This document shows positions 6,674 through 14,909 of a stretch of 18,057 nt of DNA, piece after piece. The DNA lies in contig JBFXDI010000083.1 in the NCBI GenBank assembly GCA_050181295.1, positions 1-18,057 on the forward strand, in the 5' to 3' direction. The first letter of the stretch is position 1. Every line of letters begins with the position of its first letter. Position numbers and translations under genes: made by a program. The DNA comes from JBFXDI01 sp050181295. Its GTDB lineage: Bacteria; Pseudomonadota; Alphaproteobacteria; Rhizobiales; Aestuariivirgaceae. A model generated the notes under the pieces. The model did no database searches and was not told the origin of the DNA. It was given only the letters and a program-made list of their open reading frames with translations.

Positions 6674-8257
6674 ATGACCATGCAAGCGTGGCGCTCCATG
6701 GCGGCAGCCACTTTCATCCTCCTTGCCGGCTTTTCGGCTGCCTCGGCCGAGGTCGTTTACAACCGCGGCAACTCCGCCGACCCGGAATCTCTCGATCCCC
6801 ACAAGACCTCGACTGTCTACGAAGCCAACATCCTGCGCGATCTCTTCATGGGCCTTGTCGTGCAAGACGCGGGCGCCGATCTCGTTCCGGGCGCCGCGGA
6901 GAGCTGGACCGTCTCGCCGGAAGGCAACGTCTACACCTTCAAGCTCAGGCAGGGCGCGACCTGGTCCGACGGGACACCCGTCACCGCCGATGATTTCCTG
7001 TTCTCGTTCCGGCGCCTGGTCGATCCGGCGACGGCCGCCGAATACGCCTCCATGCTCTATGTGGTGAAGAACGGCGAGGCCGTGAACAAGGGCAAGGCCA
7101 AGCCGGAGGATCTCGGCGTCAAAGCCATCGATGCCGGCACGCTGGAGGTGACCCTCAACGCGCCTACCCCCTATTTCCTGGAGATGCTGACGCACCAGTC
7201 GACCTACGCCATCAGCAAGGCCAATGTGGAAAAGTTCGGGGCCGATTTCGTGAAAGCCGGCAATCTGGTGACGAACGGCGCCTATACCCTCACCGAGTTC
7301 ATTCCCAACGATCACATCAAGCTCTCCAAGAACCCGAGTTTCTATGACGCCGAGAACGTCAAGATCGACGTAGTGAACTACATTCCGACGGAGGACCGCG
7401 CCACTGCCATGAAACGCTACGAGGCGGGCGAACTCGATTCCAACGACGACCTGCCCACCGAGCAGCTTGCGGAGATGAAGCAGAAGTTTGGCGATCAGGT
7501 CCGCGTCGGGCCCTCGCTCGGCACCTACTACTACGCGGTGAAGATGGAGAAGGAGCCCTGGTCCAACCCGAAGCTCCGCCGCGCCATCTCCATGGCCATC
7601 GACCGCGACTTCCTGGCCGAGAAGGTATGGGGCAACTCCATGCTGCCCGGCTATTCCATGGTGCCTCCCGGCATCGAGGGCTATGAGCCGGCGGTCGCCG
7701 ACTATGCCGACATGTCGCAGCTCGACCGCGAGGACGAGGCCAAGAAGATCCTGACCGAGCTCGGCTATGGTCCCGACAAGCCGCTCAAGATGGAAATCCG
7801 CTACAACACCTCGGAAAACCACAAGAACACGGCCGTGGCCATCCAGGAGCAGCTGAAACCGCTCGGCGTCGAGGTGACGCTTCTCAACACGGACACCAAG
7901 ACCCACTACGGCCATCTCGAGCAGAAGGGCGACTTCGACGTGGCGCGCGCGGCGTGGATCGCCGACTACAAGGACCCGGAATCCTTCCTCGGCATCTCGG
8001 TCAAGGCGAGCGGCAACAACTACGCCGACTATGACAGCGCCGACTTCGAGGCGAAGATGAAGGAGGCGGCGGCCGCCGGCGGCGATGCTCCCAAGCGTTC
8101 GAAGCTACTTTCGGAAGCCGAATCGATCCTCGTCAACGATCTTCCGAACATTCCCCTGCTCTACTACTCCTACCACGACATCGTCTCTCCCAAGCTCAAG
8201 GGCTGGAAAGACAACGTCATGGACGTGCACCCCTCGCGTTTCCTGAGCAAGGAATAG
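6674..8257 (+). CDS. oppA: Oligopeptide ABC transporter substrate-binding protein (OppA)
   Basis: A 527-residue exported protein. Residues 1-25 form a Sec signal peptide ending ASA before EVVYN, with no lipobox Cys, so a soluble periplasmic protein is expected. The mature part follows the OppA/MppA pattern closely: NSADPESLDPHK, NILRDLFMGLV, PGAAESW, YTFKLRQGATWSDGTPVTADDF, and later FDVARAAWIADYKDPESFL. Asp431 in WIADY sits where enterobacterial OppA uses an aspartate to hold the peptide's free amino terminus. The role is to capture short peptides and deliver them to the OppBC permease. It leads the plus-strand operon; 120 bases containing small hairpins separate it from oppB, a common way to express the binding protein above the membrane parts. 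The exact peptide specificity is unknown. Confidence 0.93.
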   Translation: MTMQAWRSMAAATFILLAGFSAASAEVVYNRGNSADPESLDPHKTSTVYEANILRDLFMGLVVQDAGADLVPGAAESWTVSPEGNVYTFKLRQGATWSDGTPVTADDFLFSFRRLVDPATAAEYASMLYVVKNGEAVNKGKAKPEDLGVKAIDAGTLEVTLNAPTPYFLEMLTHQSTYAISKANVEKFGADFVKAGNLVTNGAYTLTEFIPNDHIKLSKNPSFYDAENVKIDVVNYIPTEDRATAMKRYEAGELDSNDDLPTEQLAEMKQKFGDQVRVGPSLGTYYYAVKMEKEPWSNPKLRRAISMAIDRDFLAEKVWGNSMLPGYSMVPPGIEGYEPAVADYADMSQLDREDEAKKILTELGYGPDKPLKMEIRYNTSENHKNTAVAIQEQLKPLGVEVTLLNTDTKTHYGHLEQKGDFDVARAAWIADYKDPESFLGISVKASGNNYADYDSADFEAKMKEAAAAGGDAPKRSKLLSEAESILVNDLPNIPLLYYSYHDIVSPKLKGWKDNVMDVHPSRFLSKE

Positions 8258-8303
8258 CCGGCGCGCTATCGCGCTCAAAATGGGATCAGCTAGCTCCGCC
8301 CGT

Positions 8304-8342
8304 TTCCGCGTGAGCGGGAGCCCAGGTCTCTCCTGGGTCCCC
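8304..8342 (+). promoter_or_regulatory. Hairpin pair between oppA and oppB (possible attenuator or mRNA stabiliser)
   Basis: The 120-base gap holds two overlapping potential stems. TTCCGC (8304-8309) pairs with GCGGGA (8314-8319) around a GTGA tetraloop, counting one G-U pair. CCCAGG (8321-8326) pairs with CCTGGG (8332-8337) around TCTCT, extendable by GGG/CCC beyond a two-base mismatch (8316-8342). No U-run follows, so this is not a classical terminator. It fits partial termination or 3'-end protection of oppA mRNA. Confidence 0.4.
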
Positions 8343-8377
8343 ATCCACGCGGGGCCGGGCGAGCAATCGGGGAAGCC

Positions 8378-9301
8378 ATGATCCGTTTCGTGCTGCGGCG
8401 GTTCCTGACAGCCATCCCGACGCTCTTCCTGATCGTCACCCTCTCCTTCTTCCTGATGCGGGTGGCGCCGGGCGGCCCCTTCAATCAGGAGAGGGGCCTC
8501 AATCCCGTGGTGATGGCGAATCTCGAGCGGGTCTATCACCTCAACGAGCCGCTCTGGAAACAGTACCTCTTCTATCTCGGGAACCTGTTGAAGGGCGACT
8601 TCGGCCCCAGCTACAACCTGCCCGATTTCACCGTCGGCGAGCTTTTCGCGCGCGGTCTTCCGATCTCCATCCAGCTCGGCGCGTCGGCCCTCATCCTGGC
8701 GCTGATCGCGGGAACGGCGATGGGTGTGCTCGCCGCGCTGCGCCAGAACGAGCCGACGGACTACGCGGTCGTGGCGACGGCGACCGCCGGCTCCACCATT
8801 CCCACATTCGTCATCGCGCCGCTGCTCCAGCTCTTCTTCGGGCTCACCCTCTTCATCCTTCCGGTGGGCGGTTGGGGCGGCGGCGACATCTCCCACAAGA
8901 TCCTGCCGGTGCTGACCCTCGCCCTGCCCCAGATCGCCATCGTGGCGCGCCTCATGCGCGGTTCCATGATCGAGGCGCTGCACTCCCACCACATCCGCAC
9001 CGCCCGGGCGCTCGGCCTGCCGCAATATGTGGTGGTGTTCAAGCATGCGCTCCGGGGCGCCCTGCTGCCGATCGTCTCCTACGCCGGACCCGCTGCGGCC
9101 GCGCTCCTCACGGGCTCGATCGTGGTCGAATCGATCTTCGCGATCCCGGGCGTCGGCCGGTACTTCGTCGAGGCGGCGCTCAATCGCGACTACACGCTCG
9201 TCATGGGCGCCGTCGTGGTCATCGCCATCTTCATCGTCGTCTTCAATCTGCTCGTCGATATCGTCTATGCGCTTATCGATCCGAGGGTCCGCTATGACTG
9301 A
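8378..9301 (+). CDS. oppB: Oligopeptide ABC transporter permease (OppB)
   Basis: A 307-residue inner-membrane permease. The N-terminal MIRFVLRRFLTAIPTLFLIVTLSFFLMRVAPGGPF is the hallmark OppB/DppB start: one helix, then the periplasmic P-G-P-F segment. Further helices follow from about residue 97, and the EAA loop that docks the ATPase is IRTARALGLPQYVVVFKHALRGALLP (206-231). The C-terminal block ESIFAIPGVGRYFVEAALNRDY is also typical. Length matches the family. GGGGA at 8369-8373 provides the ribosome site, four bases before ATG 8378. Its stop overlaps the oppC start by eight bases, so the two permease halves are likely made together and pair as a heterodimer. Confidence 0.93.
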   Translation: MIRFVLRRFLTAIPTLFLIVTLSFFLMRVAPGGPFNQERGLNPVVMANLERVYHLNEPLWKQYLFYLGNLLKGDFGPSYNLPDFTVGELFARGLPISIQLGASALILALIAGTAMGVLAALRQNEPTDYAVVATATAGSTIPTFVIAPLLQLFFGLTLFILPVGGWGGGDISHKILPVLTLALPQIAIVARLMRGSMIEALHSHHIRTARALGLPQYVVVFKHALRGALLPIVSYAGPAAAALLTGSIVVESIFAIPGVGRYFVEAALNRDYTLVMGAVVVIAIFIVVFNLLVDIVYALIDPRVRYD

Positions 9302-10412
9302 CGCGACCGTGGGCCTGCCTGTTGCCGGCCGCTCGCTGTGGGCGGATGCCTGGGGCAGGCTCAAGCGCAACCGCGCAGCGGTCGTGAGCTCGGTCTACCT
9401 CGTCCTGATGGCGCTCGCCTGCATCGTCGGCCCGTGGCTCGCAGCCCATCCCTATGATGCGGTCTATCAGCAATATGTGAAGGTGCCGCCCTCCTTCGAA
9501 GCCTATCCCCGGCCTGAGCAGATCGAGCCGGCGCTCGAGGACGCACTGAGGCGGGCGCGCGTGGAGCTTCGCGACTGGCGGATCGAGGGTGACCATCTGA
9601 TCGTCACCGCCACCTCGAGCAAGCCGATCGACGAGCGGGTCACGCGCTACCTCGACCGCTCCAACACGTTCGAGGATACGCAAATCGTGGAGAAGGCCGG
9701 CGACGGGCTGATGCTGACCATGCGCGCCGGCATCGAGAGGCACCACTTTCTCTTCGGCACCGACACGGTCGGCCGCGATCTCTTCGCCCGCACCTTGATC
9801 GCCGGCCGGGTGTCGCTCGCCATCGGCCTGCTGGCGGGAATCGTCGCCGTGGTCATCGGCGTTCTCTATGGCGCCGTTTCCGGCTTCCTCGGAGGTCGGG
9901 TCGACGACATCATGATGCGCTTCGTGGACATCCTCTACTCGCTGCCCTTCATCTTCTTCGTCATCATGCTGGTCGTCTTCTTCGGGCGCAATTTCGTGCT
10001 CATGTTCCTGGCCGTCGGCGCCGTCCTGTGGCTCGACATGGCGCGCATCGTGCGCGGCCAGACGCTCTCCATCAAGCGCCAGGAGTACGTCCAGGCCGCC
10101 GAGGCGCTGGGCGTCTCGAGCAGCGGCATTCTCTGGCGGCACGTCGTTCCGAACGCGCTCGGCCCCGTCGTCATCTACATGACGCTCCTGGTGCCGCAGG
10201 TCATCATCCTGGAGAGCTTCCTGTCCTTCCTCGGCCTTGGCGTTCAAGAGCCGATGACGAGCTGGGGCGTGCTCATAGCCCAGGGGGCAAAGAACATCCC
10301 GGGCGCCAACTGGCTACTGGTCTTTCCGTCATTCTTCCTCACCACCACGCTTTTCGCGCTGAACTTCATCGGCGACGGCTTGCGCGACGCTCTTGACCCG
10401 AAGGACCGCTGA
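9294..10412 (+). CDS. oppC: Oligopeptide ABC transporter permease (OppC) with enlarged extracytoplasmic segment
   Basis: A 372-residue partner permease, clearly longer than the roughly 300 residues usual for OppC. One helix at about 29-50 is followed by a hydrophilic stretch (about 52-150) rich in charged residues, including ALRRARVELRDWRIEGDHLIV. The normal pattern then resumes with HFLFGTDTVGRDLFAR (151-166). The EAA loop EYVQAAEALGVSSSGILWRHVVPNALGP (264-291) and LESFLSFLGLGVQEPMTSWG (307-325) are standard, so the permease should work. ATG 9294 overlaps the end of oppB, and the stop overlaps the ATPase start by one base (TGATG). By topology the extra segment should lie on the periplasmic side and might contact OppA; that is inference. 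Confidence 0.92.
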   Translation: MTDATVGLPVAGRSLWADAWGRLKRNRAAVVSSVYLVLMALACIVGPWLAAHPYDAVYQQYVKVPPSFEAYPRPEQIEPALEDALRRARVELRDWRIEGDHLIVTATSSKPIDERVTRYLDRSNTFEDTQIVEKAGDGLMLTMRAGIERHHFLFGTDTVGRDLFARTLIAGRVSLAIGLLAGIVAVVIGVLYGAVSGFLGGRVDDIMMRFVDILYSLPFIFFVIMLVVFFGRNFVLMFLAVGAVLWLDMARIVRGQTLSIKRQEYVQAAEALGVSSSGILWRHVVPNALGPVVIYMTLLVPQVIILESFLSFLGLGVQEPMTSWGVLIAQGAKNIPGANWLLVFPSFFLTTTLFALNFIGDGLRDALDPKDR

Positions 10413-12031
10413 TGGCCGAACCGATTCTCGCCATTGAAGGACTGGATGTCCGCTTCCGGACGCCGGACGGCCTTGTGCATGCGGTGAAACGGGCGAACCT
10501 GACGGTCGCGGCCGGCGAAACCGTGGCCATCGTCGGGGAATCGGGTTCGGGGAAGAGCCAGCTCATGATGGCCGCCATGGGGCTTCTTGCCCGCAACGGC
10601 GAGGCCGAGGGGTCGGTGCGCTATCGCGGCACGGAGCTTCTGGGCCTTCCTTCGCGCGAGCTCAACCGTTACCGGGGCGCCCGGATCACCATGATCTTCC
10701 AGGAGCCGATGACCTCGCTGGATCCTCTCTATCCGGTCGGAAACCAGCTCATCGAGCCGCTGGTCCATCACCAGGCCATGTCGAAGGAGGGGGCGCGGGC
10801 CCGTGCGCTGGAGCTGCTGCGCCTCGTGCGGATCCCCGACCCGGAGCGTCGCCTGCGCTCCTATCCGCATGAGCTCTCCGGCGGCCAGAGACAGCGGGTG
10901 ATGATCGCCATGGCCATCGCCAACAACCCCGACATCCTCATCGCGGACGAGCCGACGACGGCGCTCGACGTGACGATCCAGGCGGAAATCCTGACACTGC
11001 TTGCCGACCTCCAGCGGCGGCTCGGCATGGGGCTCGTCTTCATCACCCACGACCTCAACATCGTGCGCCGGATCGCCGATCGCGTGGTGGTGATGCGGTC
11101 GGGCGAGATCGTGGAGGAAGGGGCGACGGCCCGCATCTTCGCGGCCCCTTCGCACCCCTATACCCGCGCCCTCCTCGAGGCCGAGCCCACGGGCCGCAAG
11201 CTTCCGGTCTCCGCCCGGGTTCCGAGCGTCCTTCAGGGCCATGGCATAAAGGTCGTCTTCAGCTTCAACGAGGGCGTGTTCAGGCCGCCTCTGGAGTTTG
11301 TCGCCGTCGACGATGTGAGTCTGACGCTCAATGCGGGCCAGACCATCGGCATCGTCGGGGAATCCGGATCGGGAAAATCGACGCTCGCCCGAGCGCTCCT
11401 CAGGCTCCTGCCGAGCCAGGGCGCCATCCGCTATGAGGGCCGCGAGATCCGCGATCTCGACCGCCGGGCGATGCGGCCCTTGCGGCGTCACATGCAGATC
11501 GTGCTGCAGGATCCCTTCGGATCGCTCTCGCCGCGCATGACGGCGGGCCAGATCGTCACCGAGGGCCTGCTCGTGCATGAGCCCGGCCTCTCCTCGGCCG
11601 AACGTGATCTTCGCGCCGTTCAGGCGCTGGAGGAGGTGCGGCTCGATCCCCGCTGGCGAAACCGTTACCCGCACGAATTCTCCGGCGGCCAGCGCCAGCG
11701 CATCGCCGTCGCCCGCGCCATGATCCTCAAGCCCAAGATCCTCGTCCTGGACGAGCCGACCTCCGCCCTCGACCGCCAGGTGCAGAAGCAGGTCGTGGAG
11801 CTCCTGCGGGAACTCCAAGTGGCGCACGGCCTGTCCTACCTCTTCATCAGCCACGATCTCGCGGTCGTCCGCGCCATGGCCGACTACATCATCGTGATGA
11901 AGGACGGCCGCGTCGTCGAGGAGGGAACGGTCGAGGGGGTCATGGAGGCGCCCCGGCAGGACTACACCCGCCGCCTCATGGCTGCCGCCTTCGCGGACCG
12001 GGGGCCTGGCCTGCAGTCGGCCAGCGGCTGA
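10412..12031 (+). CDS. Oligopeptide ABC transporter double ATPase (OppD-OppF-like fusion)
   Basis: A 539-residue protein with two complete nucleotide-binding domains, comparable to YejF- or GsiA-type fused ATPases. Domain 1 has Walker A GESGSGKSQ (42-50), signature LSGGQRQ (155-161), Walker B ILIADEPT (175-182) and switch His213. Domain 2 has Walker A GESGSGKST (316-324), signature FSGGQRQ (423-429), Walker B ILVLDEPT (443-450) and His481. Both sets look intact, so both sites should hydrolyse ATP. The HPYTRALLEAEPTG element (248-261) closing domain 1 is the usual oligopeptide-ATPase tail. As the last gene of the opp operon, it supplies both motor halves for OppB and OppC. Its stop directly abuts the stop of the convergent small gene, with no room for a terminator. 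Confidence 0.94.
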   Translation: MAEPILAIEGLDVRFRTPDGLVHAVKRANLTVAAGETVAIVGESGSGKSQLMMAAMGLLARNGEAEGSVRYRGTELLGLPSRELNRYRGARITMIFQEPMTSLDPLYPVGNQLIEPLVHHQAMSKEGARARALELLRLVRIPDPERRLRSYPHELSGGQRQRVMIAMAIANNPDILIADEPTTALDVTIQAEILTLLADLQRRLGMGLVFITHDLNIVRRIADRVVVMRSGEIVEEGATARIFAAPSHPYTRALLEAEPTGRKLPVSARVPSVLQGHGIKVVFSFNEGVFRPPLEFVAVDDVSLTLNAGQTIGIVGESGSGKSTLARALLRLLPSQGAIRYEGREIRDLDRRAMRPLRRHMQIVLQDPFGSLSPRMTAGQIVTEGLLVHEPGLSSAERDLRAVQALEEVRLDPRWRNRYPHEFSGGQRQRIAVARAMILKPKILVLDEPTSALDRQVQKQVVELLRELQVAHGLSYLFISHDLAVVRAMADYIIVMKDGRVVEEGTVEGVMEAPRQDYTRRLMAAAFADRGPGLQSASG

Positions 12032-12034
12032 TCA
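12029..12034. other. Back-to-back stop codons of convergent operons (TGATCA)
   Basis: The plus-strand opp ATPase stop TGA (12029-12031) is immediately followed by TCA (12032-12034), the minus-strand stop of the small membrane gene. Together they form a TGATCA palindrome. No intrinsic terminator fits between the operons, so their transcripts are likely to overlap at the 3' ends. Confidence 0.9.
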
Positions 12035-12199
12035 TCGGGCGCGGGCGCGCCGGAAAAAGAAGTCGTAGACGATCATCGCCCCGACCAGGAAGAGCACGAT
12101 CCCGAGGTCGAGCGCGCGCACCTTCCACATGATGATCGCGAAGAAGGCGAGCATGAGCGCGAGCGCCGCCAGGCTGATGACACGATCGGTCATGGTCAT
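12032..12199 (-). CDS. Small two-helix membrane protein, last gene of the TRAP/amidase operon
   Basis: A 55-residue hydrophobic protein with two predicted membrane spans: about residues 7-25 (ISLAALALMLAFFAIIMW) and 31-49 (DLGIVLFLVGAMIVYDFFF). It ends in a basic tail RRARAR, which suggests a cytoplasmic C-terminus. ATG 12199 overlaps the amidase stop as ATGA, the same coupling used throughout this operon and the main reason to believe the gene is real. An alternative start is Met3 at 12193. I recognise no family. An accessory subunit of the TRAP permease is possible because of the operon, but this is only context. It is convergent with the opp ATPase gene and their stop codons touch. Confidence 0.7.
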   Translation of the reverse strand: MTMTDRVISLAALALMLAFFAIIMWKVRALDLGIVLFLVGAMIVYDFFFRRARAR

Positions 12200-13551
12200 C
12201 TGGATCTTCCTCCCTGTTCCTCGGCCTCGCCGTTGACGCGCGCTTCGAGCCAGCTGGCGGTGCGGAAAAGCCGCGCATCGTCGAGCCGCGGCCCCACGAT
12301 TTGAACCCCTATCGGCAGCCCCTTCGAGCCAGCGAGCAGCGGCAACGTGATTGCCGGCACCCCGAGGAACGTCCAGAGCGTGCAGAAGGACGGGTCTCCT
12401 GTCGAGTCCAATCCCTCGGGCGCCTCGCCCGGCGCCGCCGGCGTGATGATGGCGTTGTACCGGTGGAAAATCTGCTCGATGCCCGTATGAAGAACCTCGC
12501 GCCACTCGAGCGCCGCCAGCCAGTCGGTGGCGGCAACGCGCTGGCCCTCCTCGATCGCCTCGCGCATATGGACGCTGAGCTGGTCGCGCCCCCGCCGATA
12601 ATAGTGGCCGAGATTGTGCGCGAAGCCGGCGGTCATCAGCGTCCTGACCGCGCCGTAGCCGTTCGAGAAGCTCTCCGGCAGCTCGACCTCTTCGCAAGCC
12701 TCGCCAAGGGACTCGACGAGTTCGGCAAAACCCTCCCGCACATCATCCGTCGCCTTCTCCCATGCGGGCGTCCTGACGAAAGCGATGGCGGGACGAACAG
12801 GGGGCGGCGCCGATACGAGGCTCGACAGCCGCAAGGGGGCGATCGGCCGCATGTCGCGGTCTTCCGCGTCGAACCCCTGCGCCGCATCGGCTAGCAGCGC
12901 GAGATCGGCAAGGCTGTTGGCGAAGAAGCCCACCGTGTCGAGCGGTGGCGACTGTCTGAGAATGCCGGTGCGGGAGATGAGGCCGTGCGTCGGCTTGTAG
13001 CCGAAGACGCCACAGAAGGAGGCGGGCCGGATCACCGATCCGTTGGTCTGCGTGCCAACCGCGAGCGGTGCCATGCGGGCCGCGACCGCCGCGGCGCTCC
13101 CGGCCGAGGAACCGCCCGGCGTGTGCTCGACATTGTGCGGGTTCCGCGTCCGGGCCGGTGAATAGTAGGCGAGCTCGGTCGTCGCCGTCTTGCCCAGTAT
13201 GAGGGCGCCCGCTTCCGCGAGCCGCGTCGCCACGAAGGCGCTGCGGACCGTCCGGCGGCCGGCATCGAGCGCCGTGCCGTTCTCGGTCGGCATGGGAGCC
13301 GTGTCGATGATGTCCTTGAGGCCCACCGGTATGCCATGCAGCGGCCCGATCGCGCGGCCGGTGTGACGATAATCGTCGAGCTGCCGCGCCTGCCGCCTCA
13401 CCAGGTCAGGATCAAGGAACGCCCACGCCCGGATCGTCGGCTCCTGCCGCGCGATGCCGGCGAGAAAGGCTTCCGCCACCTCGAGCGCGCTGAACTCGCC
13501 GCGCTCGAGCTTCGCCCTGAGGGCGACGGCGCCGATATCCGTCAGGTCCAT
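12196..13551 (-). CDS. Amidase-signature family hydrolase
   Basis: A 451-residue enzyme with the Ser-cisSer-Lys triad of the amidase signature family. Lys79 lies in PVGLKDIID, cis-Ser148 in TPGGSSAGSAAAVA, and the nucleophile Ser172 in GTQTNGSVIRPASFCG; the spacings (69 and 24) equal those of malonamidase E2. Such enzymes cleave carboxamides to acid and ammonia; members include GatA, nicotinamidase-like, indoleacetamide and fatty-amide hydrolases. No gatB/gatC is nearby and the gene sits in a transporter operon, so tRNA amidation is unlikely. The Gly-poor C-terminal half is divergent and does not reveal the substrate. ATG 13551 overlaps the large-permease stop by one base (TGATG), suggesting it acts on whatever the TRAP system imports. 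No signal peptide is seen, so it is cytoplasmic. Confidence 0.9.
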   Translation of the reverse strand: MDLTDIGAVALRAKLERGEFSALEVAEAFLAGIARQEPTIRAWAFLDPDLVRRQARQLDDYRHTGRAIGPLHGIPVGLKDIIDTAPMPTENGTALDAGRRTVRSAFVATRLAEAGALILGKTATTELAYYSPARTRNPHNVEHTPGGSSAGSAAAVAARMAPLAVGTQTNGSVIRPASFCGVFGYKPTHGLISRTGILRQSPPLDTVGFFANSLADLALLADAAQGFDAEDRDMRPIAPLRLSSLVSAPPPVRPAIAFVRTPAWEKATDDVREGFAELVESLGEACEEVELPESFSNGYGAVRTLMTAGFAHNLGHYYRRGRDQLSVHMREAIEEGQRVAATDWLAALEWREVLHTGIEQIFHRYNAIITPAAPGEAPEGLDSTGDPSFCTLWTFLGVPAITLPLLAGSKGLPIGVQIVGPRLDDARLFRTASWLEARVNGEAEEQGGRSR

Positions 13552-14909
13552 CAGCGGCCGTAGGCGAGGCTGGGCAGCCAGTAGACCAGCGCGTCGTCAA
13601 ACACATAGATGAGCACCATGCAGAAGATCACGATCGCCATGTAGGGCATCATGCCCATGAAGATCTGGCTCAATTGCACATGCGGGGGCGCCACGCCCTT
13701 CAGGTAGTAGGCCGACATCGCCATGGGCGGCGACAGGAATGCCGTCTGAAGGTTGACCGCGACGAGGATGCCGAAGAACAGCGGATCGATGTCGAAATGC
13801 GCCAGCAGCGGCAGGAAGATCGGCACGAAGATGACGATGATCTCCGTCCACTCGAGCGGCCAGCCAAGGAGGAAGATGATGAGCTGGACGACGATCAGGA
13901 ACATGAGCGGCGACATGTCGAGGCCGGTGACGAAGTCGCTCACCACCTGCTGTCCGCCCAGATAGGCAAAGACCGAGGCGAAGGTCGCCGAGCCGACGAA
14001 GAGCCAGCACACCATCGCCGAGGCGCGCACCGTCAGGTAGACGGACTCCCGCAGCCGCTGCCAGGTAAGCTCGCGGTAGCAGAGACCAAGCACAAGCGCG
14101 CCGAACGCGCCGAGTGCTGCGGCCTCGGTGGGCGTGGCCCAGCCCGCGAGGATGGCGCCCAGCACCGATGCGATGAGAGCGGCCAGCGGCACGAACGAGG
14201 TGAGAAGCATCCAGGCCAGCTGCCCGTAGCTGTACCCGCTCACGGCCTCCTTGTCGGGCTTCGGCGCAAGCGACGGATTGTACCAGGCGCGAAAGATGAC
14301 ATAGGCGACATAGAGCCCTGCCAGCAAAAGCCCCGGCAGCAGCGCTCCGGCATACATCCTCACGATCGAGACACCGGAGGTTGCCGCGTAGACGATGAGC
14401 ATGATCGAGGGCGGGATGAGAATGCCGAGCGTACCGCCGGCGCAGATCACCCCCGAAGCGTAGGACGTGTTGTAGCGGGCCTTCAGCATCATCGGGAAGG
14501 CGAGAAGCCCCATGAGCGTGACCACCGCGCCGACGATCCCGGAAGCCGTCGCGAACAGCGTGCACGTGATGAGGGCGGCGACCGCCATGGCGCCCGGCAG
14601 CCGCCAGGTGGTGATGTAGAGGGCCTGGAACAGCCGTTCGACGATGTTCACCCGCTCCGCCATGTAGCCCATGAACAGGAACAGCGGGATCGACGTCAGC
14701 ACGTCGTTCGACATGACGCCGTAGGTCTGGTTGACGAACAGGTCGAAGATCCTGTTGTCGAACAGCGTCTGCATGCGCGACGGGTCGTAGTAGGCGTAGT
14801 AGCCGAAGCCCACGCCGAGCGCCATGAGCGTGAAGGCGACCGGAAACCCGATGAAAAGCAGGATGATCAGCACGCCCAGCATCAGGACGGCGACGTGCGG
14901 ATCGCTCAT
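13551..14909 (-). CDS. TRAP transporter large permease subunit (DctM-like)
   Basis: A 452-residue membrane protein with about 12-13 hydrophobic spans, the usual size for DctM/SiaM-type subunits that carry the substrate and sodium ions. Family blocks visible include DVLTSIPLFLFMGYMAER, ATASGIVGAVVTLMG, GVICAGGTLGILIPPSIMLIVYAATSGVSI and ILAGWATPTEAAALGAFGAL. The C-terminal region has LGWPLEWTEIIVIFVPIFLPLL and NLQTAFLSPPMAMSAYYLKGVAP. The start at ATG 14909 overlaps the small-permease stop (ATGA), which rules out longer upstream frames. It pairs with the small subunit and takes substrate from the Tat-exported binding protein. The solute is probably an organic anion; nothing in the sequence fixes it further. 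Confidence 0.94.
   Translation of the reverse strand: MSDPHVAVLMLGVLIILLFIGFPVAFTLMALGVGFGYYAYYDPSRMQTLFDNRIFDLFVNQTYGVMSNDVLTSIPLFLFMGYMAERVNIVERLFQALYITTWRLPGAMAVAALITCTLFATASGIVGAVVTLMGLLAFPMMLKARYNTSYASGVICAGGTLGILIPPSIMLIVYAATSGVSIVRMYAGALLPGLLLAGLYVAYVIFRAWYNPSLAPKPDKEAVSGYSYGQLAWMLLTSFVPLAALIASVLGAILAGWATPTEAAALGAFGALVLGLCYRELTWQRLRESVYLTVRASAMVCWLFVGSATFASVFAYLGGQQVVSDFVTGLDMSPLMFLIVVQLIIFLLGWPLEWTEIIVIFVPIFLPLLAHFDIDPLFFGILVAVNLQTAFLSPPMAMSAYYLKGVAPPHVQLSQIFMGMMPYMAIVIFCMVLIYVFDDALVYWLPSLAYGR

Noticed and set aside
10244..11854. 536-codon minus-strand open frame opposite the opp ATPase gene
   Set aside because: Shadow frame; the plus strand carries two full sets of ABC ATPase motifs.
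12196..13551. GatA subunit of the tRNA amidotransferase
   Set aside because: No gatB or gatC beside it and it sits inside a TRAP operon; the triad is shared by the whole amidase-signature family.
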